From NCBI RefSeq assembly GCF_000711895.1, contig NZ_JONO01000036.1, positions 1 through 57,688 of the forward strand: a stretch of DNA of 57,688 bases, given 5' to 3'. The position numbers and the translations under genes are program-made. Under the pieces are notes generated by a model. The model had not been told where the DNA came from and did not search any database. It worked only from the letters and a program-made list of their open reading frames with translations. This document shows positions 31,599 through 42,606 of the stretch, piece by piece. How positions within the stretch are numbered: the first letter of the stretch is position 1; each line of letters begins with the position of its first letter. This DNA is from Photorhabdus australis DSM 17609. Its GTDB lineage: Bacteria; Pseudomonadota; Gammaproteobacteria; Enterobacterales; Enterobacteriaceae.

Positions 31599-32622
31599 TA
31601 AAAAAGCTCTCAGGTAGTGTTTTTCCACATAACAACATGGAAAGTGTTTCTAAATCTGGCCAGACGGACTGACCGTAATCCTGTTTAACTCGGAGCTCTA
31701 TCTGTACAAGTAAATGAATTGCTCGCTGTAAATCGTGTTGAGTGAGACGTTGCAGCGCACTTGTTAGTAATGCGCGGCGGTTTTGCCATACCCGATGCTG
31801 ATCTAACAGAGTTTTCATGGGAGTTGTGGTGCTTTGACGTTTTAGTGTAAGCAACAGTTGTAATTCGCGCTGTACAGTACGCAGCAGAATAACAGATTCA
31901 CAATCCTCCTGTTTTAGCTGTTTCAGAATATGCCAGGCGCGTTTTGCCTTTCCTGATAATAGTGAGTCTGCCCAGTGATAAGGTGTGAAGTGAGCTGCGT
32001 CATTTACGGCATTCTCAACACGGTGCAAAGTCAGTTTACCATCTGGGTATAGTAGAGAGAGTCGCTCAAGTGCTTGAGCCAGGGCCAGTAAGTTTCCTTC
32101 ATAACAGTAGCACAGCAATTGATTGGCTGGCTTTTCCAGAGTCAGTTTCATGGTTTTAGCCCGTTGTGCGATCCATTGAGGCAGACGGCTCAGTTCGGGT
32201 GTCTGACAGCTGATGTAAACCCCGTTTTTTCCTAATGCTTTAAACCAGTTACTGTTCTCTTGTGCTTTGGTTAATTTTGAACCGCGCAGTATCAATAGTA
32301 TATCGGAGTGAAGCAATTCCTCCAGTTTTACCAATTGCGCCGCCATGACTGTATTAGGGCCATTTTCCGGCAGCAGTAAAGTGAGTGTTTGACGGCTGGC
32401 AAATAGGCTTAATGACTGGCAAATACTGAATATCTCACTCCATTCGGTATGATTATCCAAGGTATAAGTGAAATGTTCCGTGAAAGAGAACTGTTCAGCG
32501 GCCCTGCGGATATGATCTTGGCTTTCCTGTAGTAGCAGAGGGTCATTGCCCCATATTAGATAACAGTTTCGCAGCCCTTCATTGAGCTGCGAAATCAGTT
32601 GTTCGGGATAGAGTTTGATCAT
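31582..32622 (-). CDS. holA: DNA polymerase III subunit delta
   Basis: Clamp-loader wrench subunit that opens the beta clamp. It has 346 residues against 343 in E. coli. Landmarks are [20 protein letters not shown] at the start, [10 protein letters not shown] (the degenerate P-loop region) and the beta-binding region [18 protein letters not shown] near residue 70. It starts with an ATGA overlap on lptE and its end overlaps nadD. Confidence 0.95.
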   Translation of the reverse strand: MIKLYPEQLISQLNEGLRNCYLIWGNDPLLLQESQDHIRRAAEQFSFTEHFTYTLDNHTEWSEIFSICQSLSLFASRQTLTLLLPENGPNTVMAAQLVKLEELLHSDILLILRGSKLTKAQENSNWFKALGKNGVYISCQTPELSRLPQWIAQRAKTMKLTLEKPANQLLCYCYEGNLLALAQALERLSLLYPDGKLTLHRVENAVNDAAHFTPYHWADSLLSGKAKRAWHILKQLKQEDCESVILLRTVQRELQLLLTLKRQSTTTPMKTLLDQHRVWQNRRALLTSALQRLTQHDLQRAIHLLVQIELRVKQDYGQSVWPDLETLSMLLCGKTLPESFFNASYN

Positions 32623-33167
32623 TGTGCGTGTATAGTTTGCTGTCCCGCTTGTTTTTCCCTAGCCTTTTGTTCTTCTGCACTGTGTACAGTCAGTAATTGG
32701 CGTACTAACTGACGGGCAGCCTGTTCACGCATTTCCTGATTGATCATCTCGTTTTCAGCATCTTTCGCCAGTGCTTCTAACGGGTTATCGAAAAAAGAAC
32801 GGTCAACCCTGGATTGGAGTGGATATACGCTACCATCTGGCATAATAACCTGAGCATTGACATACAGAGTCAATTGGCGTTCAGCAGCCTTACCATCTTG
32901 GAAAACAGAGACCGTATCTTTATTTTCAGAAGAGTTAATTAACTTCAGAACAGGAATTTCGGCGCTGCCATTTTCAAGGATGGTGACGTTATTCAGACGA
33001 AGTTGCTGGCGCACAGAACGAGTCAGTGGCCCGTATGGGTCGCTACTTGTTAATTGCAGCTTTTTGAGTTCCTGTGGTACCTGAGTGGTACCTCGCAGAT
33101 GAAAACCGCAGCCAGCGGTGACCAGCACCGCTAACCCCAGCAACAACGTTAAAATACGATGCTGCAC
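32619..33167 (-). CDS. lptE: LPS-assembly lipoprotein LptE
   Basis: Outer-membrane lipoprotein that plugs LptD and helps insert lipopolysaccharide. The signal peptide ends in the lipobox VTAGC (Cys near residue 20), followed by [11 protein letters not shown]. It has 182 residues (193 in E. coli). It lies 13 bases after leuS and overlaps holA by 4 bases, in the conserved leuS-lptE-holA-nadD order. Confidence 0.95.
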   Translation of the reverse strand: MQHRILTLLLGLAVLVTAGCGFHLRGTTQVPQELKKLQLTSSDPYGPLTRSVRQQLRLNNVTILENGSAEIPVLKLINSSENKDTVSVFQDGKAAERQLTLYVNAQVIMPDGSVYPLQSRVDRSFFDNPLEALAKDAENEMINQEMREQAARQLVRQLLTVHSAEEQKAREKQAGQQTIHAQ

Positions 33168-33180
33168 ATTGCCTCCTTTA

Positions 33181-35763
33181 TTAGCCGACGACCAGATTCA
33201 GTAATTTGCCTGGTACGTAGATGATTTTACGAATAGTGACGCCCTCAAGATATTTAGCCACTCCATATTCTTTTGCAGCCATATCATGAACATATTCTTT
33301 CGTCGCATCCGCTGGCACAGTAACACGACCACGCACTTTACCGTTAACTTGAATAACGACTAATTTGGTGTCGTCAACCATGGCCTGTTCATCAGCCTGT
33401 GGCCAATTAGCCGTATCAATGTCACCCTTACCACCCAGAGCTTGCCACATAATAAAACAAGCATGAGGAGTCATTGGTGACAACATGCGGACAACTGCCA
33501 GTAAAGCTTCCTGCATCAGAGCGCGATCTTGCTCAGTTTCTTGTGGTGCGCGGGTCAGTTTATTCATCAATTCCATTATGGCAGCAATGGCGGTATTGAA
33601 TGCTTGGCGGCGACCTACATCGTCTGTGACTTTAGCAATGGTTTTGTGCAGATCACGGAACAGATCTTTCTGTTCTACTGTTAAGCTTGTGATATCCAGC
33701 GGTTGAGTTGCCCCTTTGCTGCTATGTTCATAAACTAGGCGCCATACACGTTTCAGGAAGCGGTTTGCTCCTTCAACACTGGATTCTTGCCATTCCAGAG
33801 TCAATTCTGGTGGCGCTGCGAACATCATAAACAGGCGAACGGTATCAGCACCATATTTTTCTACCATCAATTGTGGGTCAATACCGTTGTTTTTGGATTT
33901 AGACATTTTGCTCATGCCGGTATAAACCAGTTCATGACCTTCTTTGTCTGTTGCCTTCATGATGCGGCCTTTATCATCACGCTCAACATTGGTATCAGCT
34001 GGGGATACCCAGATTTTTTCACCGTTTTTGCCAATGTAATAAAAAGCATCTGCCAGAACCATTCCCTGACATAACAGACGCTTAGCAGGTTCATTGGAAT
34101 TGACCATGCCTGCATCACGCATCAATTTATGGAAGAAACGGAAGTACATCAGGTGCATGATGGCGTGTTCGATACCACCGATGTATTGGTCTACTGGCAA
34201 CCAGTAATTAGCTGCTGCTGGATCGAGCAGGCCCTTATTATAATCTGGGCAAGTGTAGCGAGCGTAATACCAAGAAGACTCCATAAAGGTATCGAAGGTA
34301 TCCGTTTCACGCAATGCTGGTTGACCGTTGATAGTGGTTTTTGCCCACTCAGGATCAGCTTTAATTGGGCTGGTGATGCCATCCATTTTGACATCTTCTG
34401 GCAGAATGACTGGCAGTTGATCTGCTGGAACCGGAACAACCGTGCCATCTTCCAGCGTCGCCATTGGAATAGGAGCACCCCAGTAACGTTGACGGGAAAC
34501 CCCCCAGTCACGCAGACGATAGTTGACTTTACGCTTACCTACGCCCATTTCCACCAGTTTATCAGCAATGGCATTAAAACCAGCTTCGTGATTTAAGCCA
34601 CTAAATTCACCGGAATTAAATAGGACATTCTTATCCGTTATGGGGGCTTCATGAACATTTGGCTCATTACCTTCATTGTCCAGAATAACGGCTTTCATTG
34701 GCAGGTTATATTTTGTCGCAAACTCCCAGTCTCGTTGATCGTGGCCAGGAACTGCCATGACAGCGCCGGTGCCGTATTCCATCAGGACGAAATTTGCAAC
34801 CCAGATTGCTACTTTCTCTTTGGTCAATGGATGAATAACAAACATACCAGTTGCCATGCCTTTCTTCTCCATTGTTGCCATATCTGCTTCTGCAACTTTG
34901 GTATTACGGCACTCATCAATGAAAGCAACTAGTTCAGGGTTATTTTCTGCTGCTTGTTTTGCCAGAGGATGACCTGCGGCAACTGCAACATAGGTAGCGC
35001 CCAGGAACGTATCAGGACGAGTGGTATAGACGGTCAGTTTTTCCTGGCTATCAGCTACATCAAAAGTGATTTCTACGCCTTCGGAACGACCAATCCAGTT
35101 GCGTTGCATGGTTTTGACCTGCTCAGGCCATTCTTCCAGCGTATTCAGATCGTTTAGTAACTCTTCGGCATAGGCAGTGATTTTGATAAACCATTGTGGA
35201 ATTTCTTTTCGTTCGACTTTAGTGTCACAACGCCAGCAGCAGCCATCGACCACTTGTTCATTAGCTAGAACGGTCAGATCGTGAGGGCACCAGTTAACTG
35301 CGGAGGTCTTTTTATAAACCAGACCCTTTTCATACAATTTAGTGAAGAACCACTGTTCCCAACGGTAATATTCCGGGGTACAGGTTGTGACTTCACGATC
35401 CCAGTCATAACCGAAGCCCAATGTTTTCAACTGACCTTTCATGTATTCGATATTGGCATAGGTCCACGGCGCTGGTGCGGTGTTGTTTTTTACTGCTGCC
35501 CCTTCTGCGGGCAGGCCAAATGCATCCCACCCAATAGGTTGCAGGACATTTTTACCAAGCATACGTTGGTAGCGGGAGATAACATCGCCAATAGTGTAGT
35601 TGCGTACATGGCCCATGTGTAGTCGGCCAGAAGGGTAAGGTAGCATGGACAGGCAATAATATTTTTCTTTGCTGTTGTCTTCTGTCACTTTGAAAGTCTG
35701 CTTCTCTTGCCAGTGAAGCTGAACTTGCGGCTCTATATCTTCTGGACGGTATTGTTCTTGCAT
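33181..35763 (-). CDS. leuS: Leucyl-tRNA synthetase
   Basis: Class I synthetase of 860 residues, the same as E. coli. The HIGH-type motif is H49-M-G-H52 in [15 protein letters not shown]. The CP1 editing domain includes [20 protein letters not shown], and the KMSKS loop is [12 protein letters not shown] near residue 618. The zinc-domain cysteines [14 protein letters not shown] and GCCWRC are intact. It heads the leuS-lptE-holA-nadD run. Confidence 0.98.
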   Translation of the reverse strand: MQEQYRPEDIEPQVQLHWQEKQTFKVTEDNSKEKYYCLSMLPYPSGRLHMGHVRNYTIGDVISRYQRMLGKNVLQPIGWDAFGLPAEGAAVKNNTAPAPWTYANIEYMKGQLKTLGFGYDWDREVTTCTPEYYRWEQWFFTKLYEKGLVYKKTSAVNWCPHDLTVLANEQVVDGCCWRCDTKVERKEIPQWFIKITAYAEELLNDLNTLEEWPEQVKTMQRNWIGRSEGVEITFDVADSQEKLTVYTTRPDTFLGATYVAVAAGHPLAKQAAENNPELVAFIDECRNTKVAEADMATMEKKGMATGMFVIHPLTKEKVAIWVANFVLMEYGTGAVMAVPGHDQRDWEFATKYNLPMKAVILDNEGNEPNVHEAPITDKNVLFNSGEFSGLNHEAGFNAIADKLVEMGVGKRKVNYRLRDWGVSRQRYWGAPIPMATLEDGTVVPVPADQLPVILPEDVKMDGITSPIKADPEWAKTTINGQPALRETDTFDTFMESSWYYARYTCPDYNKGLLDPAAANYWLPVDQYIGGIEHAIMHLMYFRFFHKLMRDAGMVNSNEPAKRLLCQGMVLADAFYYIGKNGEKIWVSPADTNVERDDKGRIMKATDKEGHELVYTGMSKMSKSKNNGIDPQLMVEKYGADTVRLFMMFAAPPELTLEWQESSVEGANRFLKRVWRLVYEHSSKGATQPLDITSLTVEQKDLFRDLHKTIAKVTDDVGRRQAFNTAIAAIMELMNKLTRAPQETEQDRALMQEALLAVVRMLSPMTPHACFIMWQALGGKGDIDTANWPQADEQAMVDDTKLVVIQVNGKVRGRVTVPADATKEYVHDMAAKEYGVAKYLEGVTIRKIIYVPGKLLNLVVG

Positions 35764-35886
35764 GGCACCGGTAATCCTATGGTGAGTAAAAAGCTACGTT
35801 TTGTAGCAATAATTTAATAAATAAAATATGAGATCGGTATAGCATATCTGATTTGATACATAAGCAACAGGGGGCTGAGGGAAAAT

Positions 35887-35912
35887 CCGGTGGCGACAGG
35901 TGCTACCACCGG
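35887..35912 (-). terminator. Terminator after gltL
   Basis: CCGGTGG and CCACCGG form a 7-bp stem with a 12-base loop, followed on the minus strand by ATTTTCC. It lies 14 bases past the gltL stop codon and before leuS. Confidence 0.65.
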
Positions 35913-35926
35913 GAATGATATAATAA

Positions 35927-36652
35927 CTAATGAAGAATTTTAGCTAAAAATTCTTTGGCGCGATCTGATTTCGGATTTGCAAAGAAATCTTCTTTTTTGC
36001 TGTCTTCAACGATTTTGCCTTCATCCATAAAGATTACCCGATTGGCTACCTTACGGGCGAAGCCCATTTCATGAGTAACAACCATCATAGTCATACCTTC
36101 GTCTGCTAGTTTAACCATGACATCGAGTACTTCATTGATCATTTCAGGATCAAGTGCAGAAGTGGGTTCGTCGAACAGCATGGCGATAGGGTCCATACAC
36201 AATGCACGAGCGATAGCCACGCGTTGTTGCTGACCACCGGAAAGTTGTGACGGGAATTTATTAGCCTGATTGGCAAGCCCAACACGTTCAAGTAATTTTA
36301 ACCCTTTTTCTTCAGCTGCTTTTTTATCGCGGTTAAGCACTTTAATTTGAGCCAGAGTTAAATTTTCAATGATAGATAGATGTGGGAACAGCTCAAAATG
36401 CTGGAACACCATACCGACTTTGGAACGTAATTGCGCTAAATTGGTACTTTTATCATTGACTTTAATATCATTGACCAGAATTTCACCTTGCTGGATGGAT
36501 TCCAGACCATTAACCGTTTTTATCAGGGTGGATTTGCCGGAGCCAGAAGGGCCACAGACTACAACGACTTCACCTTTTTTAACTTCAGTTGAGCAGTTAG
36601 TGAGAACCTGAAATTGGCCATACCACTTGGATACATTTTTCAGGGAGATCAT
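35927..36652 (-). CDS. gltL: Glutamate/aspartate ABC transporter ATPase GltL
   Basis: ATPase of the glutamate/aspartate importer. Walker [10 protein letters not shown] is at residues 34-42, the signature LSGGQQQR near 135, and Walker [16 protein letters not shown] follows. The ATG at 36652 gives 241 residues, as in E. coli, and overlaps the gltK stop as TGATG; the codon before it is TTG. It is the last gene of gltIJKL. Confidence 0.97.
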   Translation of the reverse strand: MISLKNVSKWYGQFQVLTNCSTEVKKGEVVVVCGPSGSGKSTLIKTVNGLESIQQGEILVNDIKVNDKSTNLAQLRSKVGMVFQHFELFPHLSIIENLTLAQIKVLNRDKKAAEEKGLKLLERVGLANQANKFPSQLSGGQQQRVAIARALCMDPIAMLFDEPTSALDPEMINEVLDVMVKLADEGMTMMVVTHEMGFARKVANRVIFMDEGKIVEDSKKEDFFANPKSDRAKEFLAKILH

Positions 36653-37326
36653 CAAACAGTCCTTTTTTTCAAATAGTTAACCAGCATGGATGCGGCAAAA
36701 CTAATAATAAAATAAACAAACCCAGCAAACAGAATCATTTCAACCTGAGTACCATCACGTTCACCGATATTCGCCGCAGTACGGAAAAAATCTGCCAAAC
36801 TGAGTACATACACCAATGAAGTGTCTTGAAACAGCACGATACCCTGCGTCAATAACAGAGGAGTCATCGCACGGAATGCTTGAGGCAAGATAACTAGTCT
36901 CATACTTTGCATTGGTGTCATACCTAATGCCAGTGCTGCCGAAGATTGCCCGCGGGAAATACTCTGAATTCCCGCCCGGATAATTTCTGAATAGTAAGCT
37001 GCTTCGAAAAAGGCGAATGCAACCATAGCTGAAATTAAACGAATATCTGTTTTCGGAGAAATCCCCAGAACATTCTGCACCAGGCTAGGCACAATCAGGT
37101 AGAACCATAACAGTACCATAACTAGTGGCACAGAACGGAACAGATTGACATATAAAGTGGCAAACCAGCTCAGTACTTTTACAGAAGAGAGGCGCATAAC
37201 GGCCAGCATGGTTCCCCAGAGAATACCAATAACAACAGCAATAATAGTGATTTTTGCTGTAATGACTAAGCCTTGTAGCAGAAATGGGATACTGGGGATA
37301 ATTGAACTCCAGTCAAACTCGTACAT
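36652..37326 (-). CDS. gltK: Glutamate/aspartate ABC transporter permease GltK
   Basis: Inner-membrane permease of 224 residues, as in E. coli, with about five helices. The EAA-type loop that meets the ATPase is in [20 protein letters not shown] near residue 133. Its start abuts the gltJ stop, and its stop overlaps the gltL start by one base. Confidence 0.97.
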   Translation of the reverse strand: MYEFDWSSIIPSIPFLLQGLVITAKITIIAVVIGILWGTMLAVMRLSSVKVLSWFATLYVNLFRSVPLVMVLLWFYLIVPSLVQNVLGISPKTDIRLISAMVAFAFFEAAYYSEIIRAGIQSISRGQSSAALALGMTPMQSMRLVILPQAFRAMTPLLLTQGIVLFQDTSLVYVLSLADFFRTAANIGERDGTQVEMILFAGFVYFIISFAASMLVNYLKKRTV

Positions 37327-38067
37327 TTATCGACCTCCAATATTACCCGGTAAGCGCACTTTTTTCTCAAGCAAGTGCATGGCAAGCATAATCACCAGAT
37401 TGATTCCGATATAGGCCAACGTAATGGCGGTAAATGTTTCATAAGCATGTGCTGAGTAATCAAGTAACTTACCTGCCTGTGCTGCCATATCTACCAGACC
37501 AATAGTGGAGGCGATGGCGGAGTTTTTTACCAGATTCATCATTTCTGAAGTCATTGGTGGAATGATGACTCGGTAAGCATTTGGTAATAGAACATAACGA
37601 TAGGTTTGTGGCAGGGTTAACCCCATTGCCAGCCCTGCTGCTTTTTGACCACGTGGTAATGATTGTATGGCGGCGCGGACCTGTTCACACATCCGTGCCG
37701 CGGTGAAAAGACCTAAACAAACAGTAGATGAGATGAAAAACTGGATATTAGGGTCTAGTTCAGTTTTAAACCACAGGCTGATTTTTTCTGGCAGTAGTTC
37801 AGGTACAACCAGATACCAGATAAAAAATTGAACTATCAGTGGTACGTTACGAAAGAGCTCAACATAACAGGTACCTATCCCAGATAATATTTTATTGGGA
37901 ACAGTACGTAAAATACCGAATAGCGAACCGACAATGAAAGCGATAATCCAGGCGCAGATAGATAAGGCGATTGTCACCTGAAATCCTGCGATCAACCAGC
38001 CTAGGTAAGTCGTATTGCCGAAGGGAGCTGCTTGCAAAAAGATGCCCCAATTCCAATCGATTGACAT
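37327..38067 (-). CDS. gltJ: Glutamate/aspartate ABC transporter permease GltJ
   Basis: Second permease of the importer, 246 residues as in E. coli. The ATG at 38067 has GGGAG upstream and gives MSIDWNWGIFLQAAPFG; the longer frame to 38160 runs across the upstream terminator and is rejected. The EAA loop is AGLAMGLTLPQTYRYVLLPN near residue 154. The terminator between gltI and gltJ should lower its expression relative to the receptor. Confidence 0.97.
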   Translation of the reverse strand: MSIDWNWGIFLQAAPFGNTTYLGWLIAGFQVTIALSICAWIIAFIVGSLFGILRTVPNKILSGIGTCYVELFRNVPLIVQFFIWYLVVPELLPEKISLWFKTELDPNIQFFISSTVCLGLFTAARMCEQVRAAIQSLPRGQKAAGLAMGLTLPQTYRYVLLPNAYRVIIPPMTSEMMNLVKNSAIASTIGLVDMAAQAGKLLDYSAHAYETFTAITLAYIGINLVIMLAMHLLEKKVRLPGNIGGR

Positions 38068-38125
38068 AAATAATACTCCCTGCAAGGGTGTAGCTTGATC
38101 CCCTGAAAACAATTGATTGGCTAAG

Positions 38126-38158
38126 AAAAAAAAGCGAGGCAGGGAACGGCCACCTCGC
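38126..38158 (-). terminator. Internal terminator between gltI and gltJ
   Basis: On the minus strand GCGAGG...CCTCGC forms a 6-bp GC-rich stem (with TGGCC/GGAAC inside) followed by eight T. It lies 44 bases after the gltI stop. It probably gives excess gltI mRNA over gltJKL. Confidence 0.85.
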
Positions 38159-38288
38159 ACCCTGTGATGCCAATCAAATAGTCATTTCTTTAATTATATT
38201 TTTAATCAAGAGCCTTATCATTTGGTGACTTAAATAGTGCTTTCATTTCATCAGACAAAGAGAAGTTCAAGTTCAGATTCTTGGGTGG
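38126..38288 (-). ncRNA. Candidate SroC-like sRNA from the gltI 3' end
   Basis: In E. coli and Salmonella the Hfq-binding sRNA SroC is cut from the gltI-gltJ mRNA, ends at the terminator between these genes and sponges GcvB. Here the same position has a strong terminator with a long T tail, as such sRNAs need. The 5' end is a guess based on the E. coli size. No direct sequence match to SroC could be made from memory. Confidence 0.35.
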
Positions 38289-39095
38289 AATGGGTTGTGT
38301 GAACCAGCGTTCAAATGATTTCTCTGCCACTCCGGAAGTTTGCGCCTGAACAATGGTCTCATCGATCAGCTTCTTGAATTGAAGATCATCTTTGCGTGAT
38401 ATACAACCATAGGCTTCTCTAGACTGAGATGTACCAACGATTTCCCATTGGTTAGGTTTTTTCGCTTTGGCACGTTCACCGGCTAGCAGAGCATCATCCA
38501 CCATAAATGCGATTGCGCGGCCGGATTCCAGAGTACGGAATGAGTCACCATGATCTTTTGCACTGATAATGCGCATTTTCATGTTTTTTTCATCGTTGAG
38601 TTTATTCAGCAATACTTCAGAAGTCGTACCTGCTGAGACAACGACATTTTTGCCTGCTAAGTCAGGGAAATCTTTTATACCGGAACCTTTTTTAGTTAAC
38701 AAACGTGTATTAACAATAAAGATAGAGTTTGAGAAAGTGACTTGTTTTTGGCGCTCAAGGTTATTAGAAGTGGAACCGCATTCGAAATCGTAAGTGCCAT
38801 TTTGTAGCAATGGGATGCGATTTTGAGAAGTTATGGGTATCAATTTTACTTGCAGATTTGGCATGTCCAGTTTCTTCTTCACCGCTTCAACAATCAGATT
38901 AGAATAATCCTGAGAGTAACCGACGACTTTTTGCTGATTATCGTAGTAAGCAAAAGGTACGGAAGATTCACGATGTCCCACAATGATCACACCATCATCT
39001 TTGATCTTTTTTAGTGTTCCCGTGAATTCTTCGGCCTGAACAGCCCCCGCCATGCCAAGTAACATCATGGTTAATACTAGGTTACGCATACGCAT
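38202..39095 (-). CDS. gltI: Glutamate/aspartate-binding periplasmic protein GltI
   Basis: Periplasmic receptor for glutamate and aspartate, 297 residues. The signal peptide MRMRNLVLTMMLLGMAGAVQ is cleaved after A21 (VQA|EEFTG). VGHRESSVPFAYYDNQQK and IPITSQNRIPLLQNGTYDF are the ligand-binding hallmarks. I chose the ATG at 39095 with AAGGAG six bases upstream; a second ATG lies at 39089. The frame to 39218 is not used. The leader holds CACAACAT, a match to the GcvB target motif. Confidence 0.96.
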   Translation of the reverse strand: MRMRNLVLTMMLLGMAGAVQAEEFTGTLKKIKDDGVIIVGHRESSVPFAYYDNQQKVVGYSQDYSNLIVEAVKKKLDMPNLQVKLIPITSQNRIPLLQNGTYDFECGSTSNNLERQKQVTFSNSIFIVNTRLLTKKGSGIKDFPDLAGKNVVVSAGTTSEVLLNKLNDEKNMKMRIISAKDHGDSFRTLESGRAIAFMVDDALLAGERAKAKKPNQWEIVGTSQSREAYGCISRKDDLQFKKLIDETIVQAQTSGVAEKSFERWFTQPIPPKNLNLNFSLSDEMKALFKSPNDKALD

Positions 39096-39127
39096 ATACA
39101 ACTCCTTTAATGTGGCTATCGTTTGCG

Positions 39128-39135
39128 ATGTTGTG
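39128..39135 (-). promoter_or_regulatory. Likely GcvB pairing site in the gltI leader
   Basis: On the minus strand the leader reads AAACACAACATCGCAAACG, containing CACAACAT. This matches the C/A-rich motif paired by the G/U-rich R1 region of the sRNA GcvB, which represses gltI in Salmonella. It begins 40 bases before the start codon. Confidence 0.6.
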
Positions 39136-39494
39136 TTTGCAAAAGTCTCTCTGTGATTTGTTTTTAATCGAGGATCATTTGCTGTCATATGTATATATAG
39201 TGTTAAAAAATAGTACAAAAGGGTTAGTCAATGAAAATGGATTGTTTCTATTTCGGGAGCTGTCTCGCACTATAAATGAACAATGCTGTTTATCTTGCAC
39301 AATAAAGGTGCGTGATTATCATTTTTTTAGTGCATTTTCCCCTTTCTGGTTATTGAAACAGTTATTTCCCTTTTCATTCATAGATATAGCAGCAATTAGC
39401 GTGCCAAAATAGTAAAGAAGGGTAAAATTAGCACCAATAAGTTGTTTAAGTAGGTTATTTGCATAACATAGAGTGATATCAGTTGTTGAGGGTT
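39136..39494. other. Gap upstream of gltI
   Basis: No gene is supported. It should contain the gltI promoter; I could not place boxes with confidence. A 100-codon plus-strand frame at 39110-39412 overlaps the gltI leader and has no family resemblance. Confidence 0.4.
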
Positions 39495-39529
39495 AGCATA
39501 GTTAATTATCGCTAGTAATTAACTATGCT
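39495..39529 (-). terminator. Long hairpin after the AhpD-like gene
   Basis: AGCATAGTTAATTA and TAATTAACTATGCT are perfect 14-base arms with a 7-base loop, 8 bases beyond the stop of the AhpD-like gene. There is no T-run, so it may be an mRNA-stabilising hairpin or a weak terminator. Confidence 0.5.
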
Positions 39530-39536
39530 GAATTTC

Positions 39537-39998
39537 TTAAGATAGGTCAGTAGCCGAATTGGGCAAAGTATATTTCATACCAATTGCCAGACGGTTCCAA
39601 AGGTTAATAAGACCGATTAATAATGTTAGATCGACAATCTCCTTTTCATCAAATTCTGCTAATAATTGGGTGTAATGTTCATCCCTTGCCCCAATTTCGG
39701 CAATCCGGGATAAAGCATCTGTCCAGCCTAAAGCTGCACGTTCTCGTGATGTAAAAATGGGTGACTCTTTCCAGGCACTCAGGAGATAGAGTTTTTGTTC
39801 GCTATTTCCTGCCTTGCGGGCAGCTTTAGAATGCATATTAAGACAAAAGGCACAGCCATTGATTTGGGAAGCCCTTACCTTAACGAGTTCAATGAGTGCC
39901 TTACCGAGGGTGGACTGATAAGTTAATTCATCGACTTTTGCAACAGCGCTATAAAGCTCTGGTGAAATTTCTGCTGGCCGCAGACGACTCGTTTGCAT
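39537..39998 (-). CDS. Carboxymuconolactone decarboxylase / AhpD-like peroxidase-fold protein
   Basis: 153-residue protein of the AhpD-like superfamily. The redox motif is C49-A-F-C52 followed by H56 in CAFCLNMHSKAARKAG, as in alkylhydroperoxidase-type reductases. FTSRERAALGWTDALSRI is a second family block. Its physiological substrate is unknown; oxidative stress defence is a fair guess. It lies between gltI and lnt, where E. coli has other genes, as a single gene with its own hairpin. A weak ribosome site GGAG precedes the ATG. Confidence 0.85.
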   Translation of the reverse strand: MQTSRLRPAEISPELYSAVAKVDELTYQSTLGKALIELVKVRASQINGCAFCLNMHSKAARKAGNSEQKLYLLSAWKESPIFTSRERAALGWTDALSRIAEIGARDEHYTQLLAEFDEKEIVDLTLLIGLINLWNRLAIGMKYTLPNSATDLS

Positions 39999-40115
39999 AA
40001 CTTGTTACTCCTTTATTTTTTCTATCGATGGGATGAAAAAATGGATTGAAAGTTAGTCTGTTTTGCATGATACAAGGGAGCAATTTTGCCCCCTTCTGGT
40101 GCATGGATGTCGGAA

Positions 40116-41645
40116 TTAAGATTTACGGCGGTTATATATCAGGGCAAATAAGGTAAACAATACGGTAACTACCCATACCGGCCAGTTACCCCAGCGTGCA
40201 TATGGTGTTATCCCGGTTGCAGGTGTCACCTTAGCTTCCAAAACATTACGAGTAAATTGTGGGAGTGCTGTTTGCACTTTCCCGTCTGGGCCGATAACGG
40301 CTGTAATGCCATTATTGGTACCACGTAGTAACGGACGTCCTAATTCCAGGGAACGCATACGTGCCATTTGGAAATGTTGCCAGGGGCCGATTGAAGCACC
40401 AAACCAAGCATCATTGGAAACAGTGAGTAAGAATTCTGTATCTGGTTTGAAATTAGAACGAACTTGCTCACCAAGTACAATTTCATAACAAATGGCGGCG
40501 GTCAGGTTATATCCTGCAACAGAAAGCTGTGGTTGAATGTAATTGCCACGGCTGAATGAAGACATTGGCAAGTTGAAGAATGGCGCCAGAGGTCGGAGTA
40601 GCGATTCAAGGGGAACAAACTCTCCGAATGGCACCAGATGATACTTATCGTAGCGAGTGGTCGATGGATATTGATAAGGTATTTTATCACCCAGAACAAT
40701 CAAGCTATTATAGGTCTTATAACTGTCACCAACAGTTCTTTCATCAACGATACCGGTAATCAGGCTGGTGTGCTGATTACGTAACAGCATATCCAGTTTT
40801 GCCAGAAAACCACGCTGATAACTTTCCAGTGATGGAATTGCAGATTCAGGCCAGATGATAATAGGCGTTTTACCAATGTATGGGCGACTGTTATTTAAAT
40901 AAATGTCCAGAGTTTCACTGAGCATATTGGGGGCCCATTTCAGGGATTGTGGGATATTGCCCTGAACCAGCGCCACATCAACCGTTTTTTCCGGTTGCAG
41001 GTTATACCATTGGTAATGACGTATTGACCATGGTAATAGCAGAAGGGCGATAGCAATAATACCAGAAACAAAGTTTCGCTGTATGACCGCCAAAACTAAT
41101 AGCCCGCTCAGTGCCATCAATAGGAAAGTAATTGTTTCAACACCGAAAATTGGAGCAATGGCTTTCATCGGACCGTCTAATTGACTATAACCGAATTGCA
41201 GCCAGGGAAAACCAGTCAGAATCCAGCCACGCAGGAATTCGGTGACTTGCCATAATGCAGGTGCTGCTATAGCCAGCCTCACCCCGTTCGTTTTTGCAAA
41301 AAAACGGTTAAGTAAGCCAGCGAATAGAGCGGGGTAGATCGATAGATAGGCGGCAAGTAAGATGACCAGAAAAATATTGACCGCGGTTGGCATGCCACCA
41401 AAATCAGCGATGCTGACATACACCCAATTTACGCCACTGCCAAACAGGCCGAATCCCCAACAAAAAGCGATAAATGCTGCTTGTTGGGTTGTTCTGTTTA
41501 AGGTCAGCAATTGTAGCCCAAACAGGGAGATAATCGAGGCGGGCCAGAAGTCAAAAGGTGAAAAAGCCAGTGTTCCACTGGCTCCGAAAAATAGCGCCAG
41601 CAAAGCACGAAGCCGCTGACAATGTAATAATGAAACTTTGTTCAT
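40116..41645 (-). CDS. lnt: Apolipoprotein N-acyltransferase Lnt
   Basis: Inner-membrane enzyme that adds the third acyl chain to lipoproteins. The N-terminal part has about seven membrane helices and the periplasmic nitrilase domain spans about residues 218-490. The catalytic triad reads E267 (IIWPESAIP), K334 ([13 protein letters not shown]) and C386 ([10 protein letters not shown]). It has 509 residues against 512 in E. coli. It lies 7 bases after ybeX and ends the miaB-side cluster. Confidence 0.96.
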   Translation of the reverse strand: MNKVSLLHCQRLRALLALFFGASGTLAFSPFDFWPASIISLFGLQLLTLNRTTQQAAFIAFCWGFGLFGSGVNWVYVSIADFGGMPTAVNIFLVILLAAYLSIYPALFAGLLNRFFAKTNGVRLAIAAPALWQVTEFLRGWILTGFPWLQFGYSQLDGPMKAIAPIFGVETITFLLMALSGLLVLAVIQRNFVSGIIAIALLLLPWSIRHYQWYNLQPEKTVDVALVQGNIPQSLKWAPNMLSETLDIYLNNSRPYIGKTPIIIWPESAIPSLESYQRGFLAKLDMLLRNQHTSLITGIVDERTVGDSYKTYNSLIVLGDKIPYQYPSTTRYDKYHLVPFGEFVPLESLLRPLAPFFNLPMSSFSRGNYIQPQLSVAGYNLTAAICYEIVLGEQVRSNFKPDTEFLLTVSNDAWFGASIGPWQHFQMARMRSLELGRPLLRGTNNGITAVIGPDGKVQTALPQFTRNVLEAKVTPATGITPYARWGNWPVWVVTVLFTLFALIYNRRKS

Positions 41646-41652
41646 TTAGACC

Positions 41653-42534
41653 TTATTCTTCTTCGAGGTTAGGCATTGGTGCATCGTCTGGTATCGTAAC
41701 ATGGACCTGAATAATTCTCCGACTGTCAGCCATGGCAACTTTAAAGAGATAGCCGTTGATATCAACAGATTCCCCTCGGGCTGGCAAATGACCGAATGCT
41801 TGCATAACCAGACCGCCAATAGTATCTACTTCTTCATCGCTGAATTGGGTACCAAAGGCTTCATTAAAGTCTTCAATTTGAGTTAGTGCCCGCACTGTAT
41901 AGGTATGACGGCTAAGGGCACGAATATCGACATCTTCTTCTTCATCATATTCGTCTTCAATTTCACCGACGATTAGTTCAAGAATGTCTTCAATAGTGAC
42001 CAGACCCGATACACCACCGAACTCATCAATGACGATTGCCATATGATAACGTTGAGAACGGAATTCTTTCAGCATGCGGTCAACCCGTTTACTTTCAGGT
42101 ACAACGACAGCCTGACGCAGAACTTTATCTATGCTGAATGGTGGGGCATCGGTGCGCATAAATGGCAATAGGTCTTTTGCCATTAAAATCCCTTCAATGT
42201 GATCTTTATCTTCACTGATCACAGGGAAACGTGAGTGGGCTGAATCGATAATCACATCCAGACATTCGTCCAGGGTTTGATTACGTTTTAAGGTAACGAT
42301 TTGGGAACGGGGGATCATGATATCACGGACACGTTGATCGGAAATATCCATTACCCCTTCGAGCATATCGCGGGTATCAGGATCAATCAGATCGTTTTGT
42401 TCAGAGTCACGGATCAGTTCCACCAGTTCATCACGGCTTTTTGGCTCACCGTGAAAAAGTTGGTTAAGAAGGAGAGTAAAAAAACCTTTCTTAGGGCCAG
42501 GGTTATCGTTACTTGAAGGATGGTCGTCGCTCAT
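41653..42534 (-). CDS. ybeX: CBS-domain protein YbeX (CorC)
   Basis: Cytoplasmic protein of 293 residues with two CBS domains (about 65-190, [20 protein letters not shown] and [15 protein letters not shown]) and a C-terminal transporter-associated CorC/HlyC domain (about 205-285). It was linked to cobalt/magnesium efflux (CorC) and to ribosome maturation. It lies between ybeY and lnt as in E. coli, 72 bases after ybeY. Confidence 0.95.
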   Translation of the reverse strand: MSDDHPSSNDNPGPKKGFFTLLLNQLFHGEPKSRDELVELIRDSEQNDLIDPDTRDMLEGVMDISDQRVRDIMIPRSQIVTLKRNQTLDECLDVIIDSAHSRFPVISEDKDHIEGILMAKDLLPFMRTDAPPFSIDKVLRQAVVVPESKRVDRMLKEFRSQRYHMAIVIDEFGGVSGLVTIEDILELIVGEIEDEYDEEEDVDIRALSRHTYTVRALTQIEDFNEAFGTQFSDEEVDTIGGLVMQAFGHLPARGESVDINGYLFKVAMADSRRIIQVHVTIPDDAPMPNLEEE

Positions 42535-42606
42535 GGCGTTTTAATGAAAATTTCCCATTAAATAAGTTGTTGTTGGTATTTTTTAGCACAAAAATGGTGT
42601 AGGTGG

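Noticed and set aside
33787-35622. Several frames of 70-155 codons opposite leuS
   Set aside because: All lie within the full-length leuS gene on the other strand and are shadows of its codon usage.
39110-39412. 100-codon plus-strand frame upstream of gltI
   Set aside because: It overlaps the gltI leader, has no ribosome site and no family resemblance.
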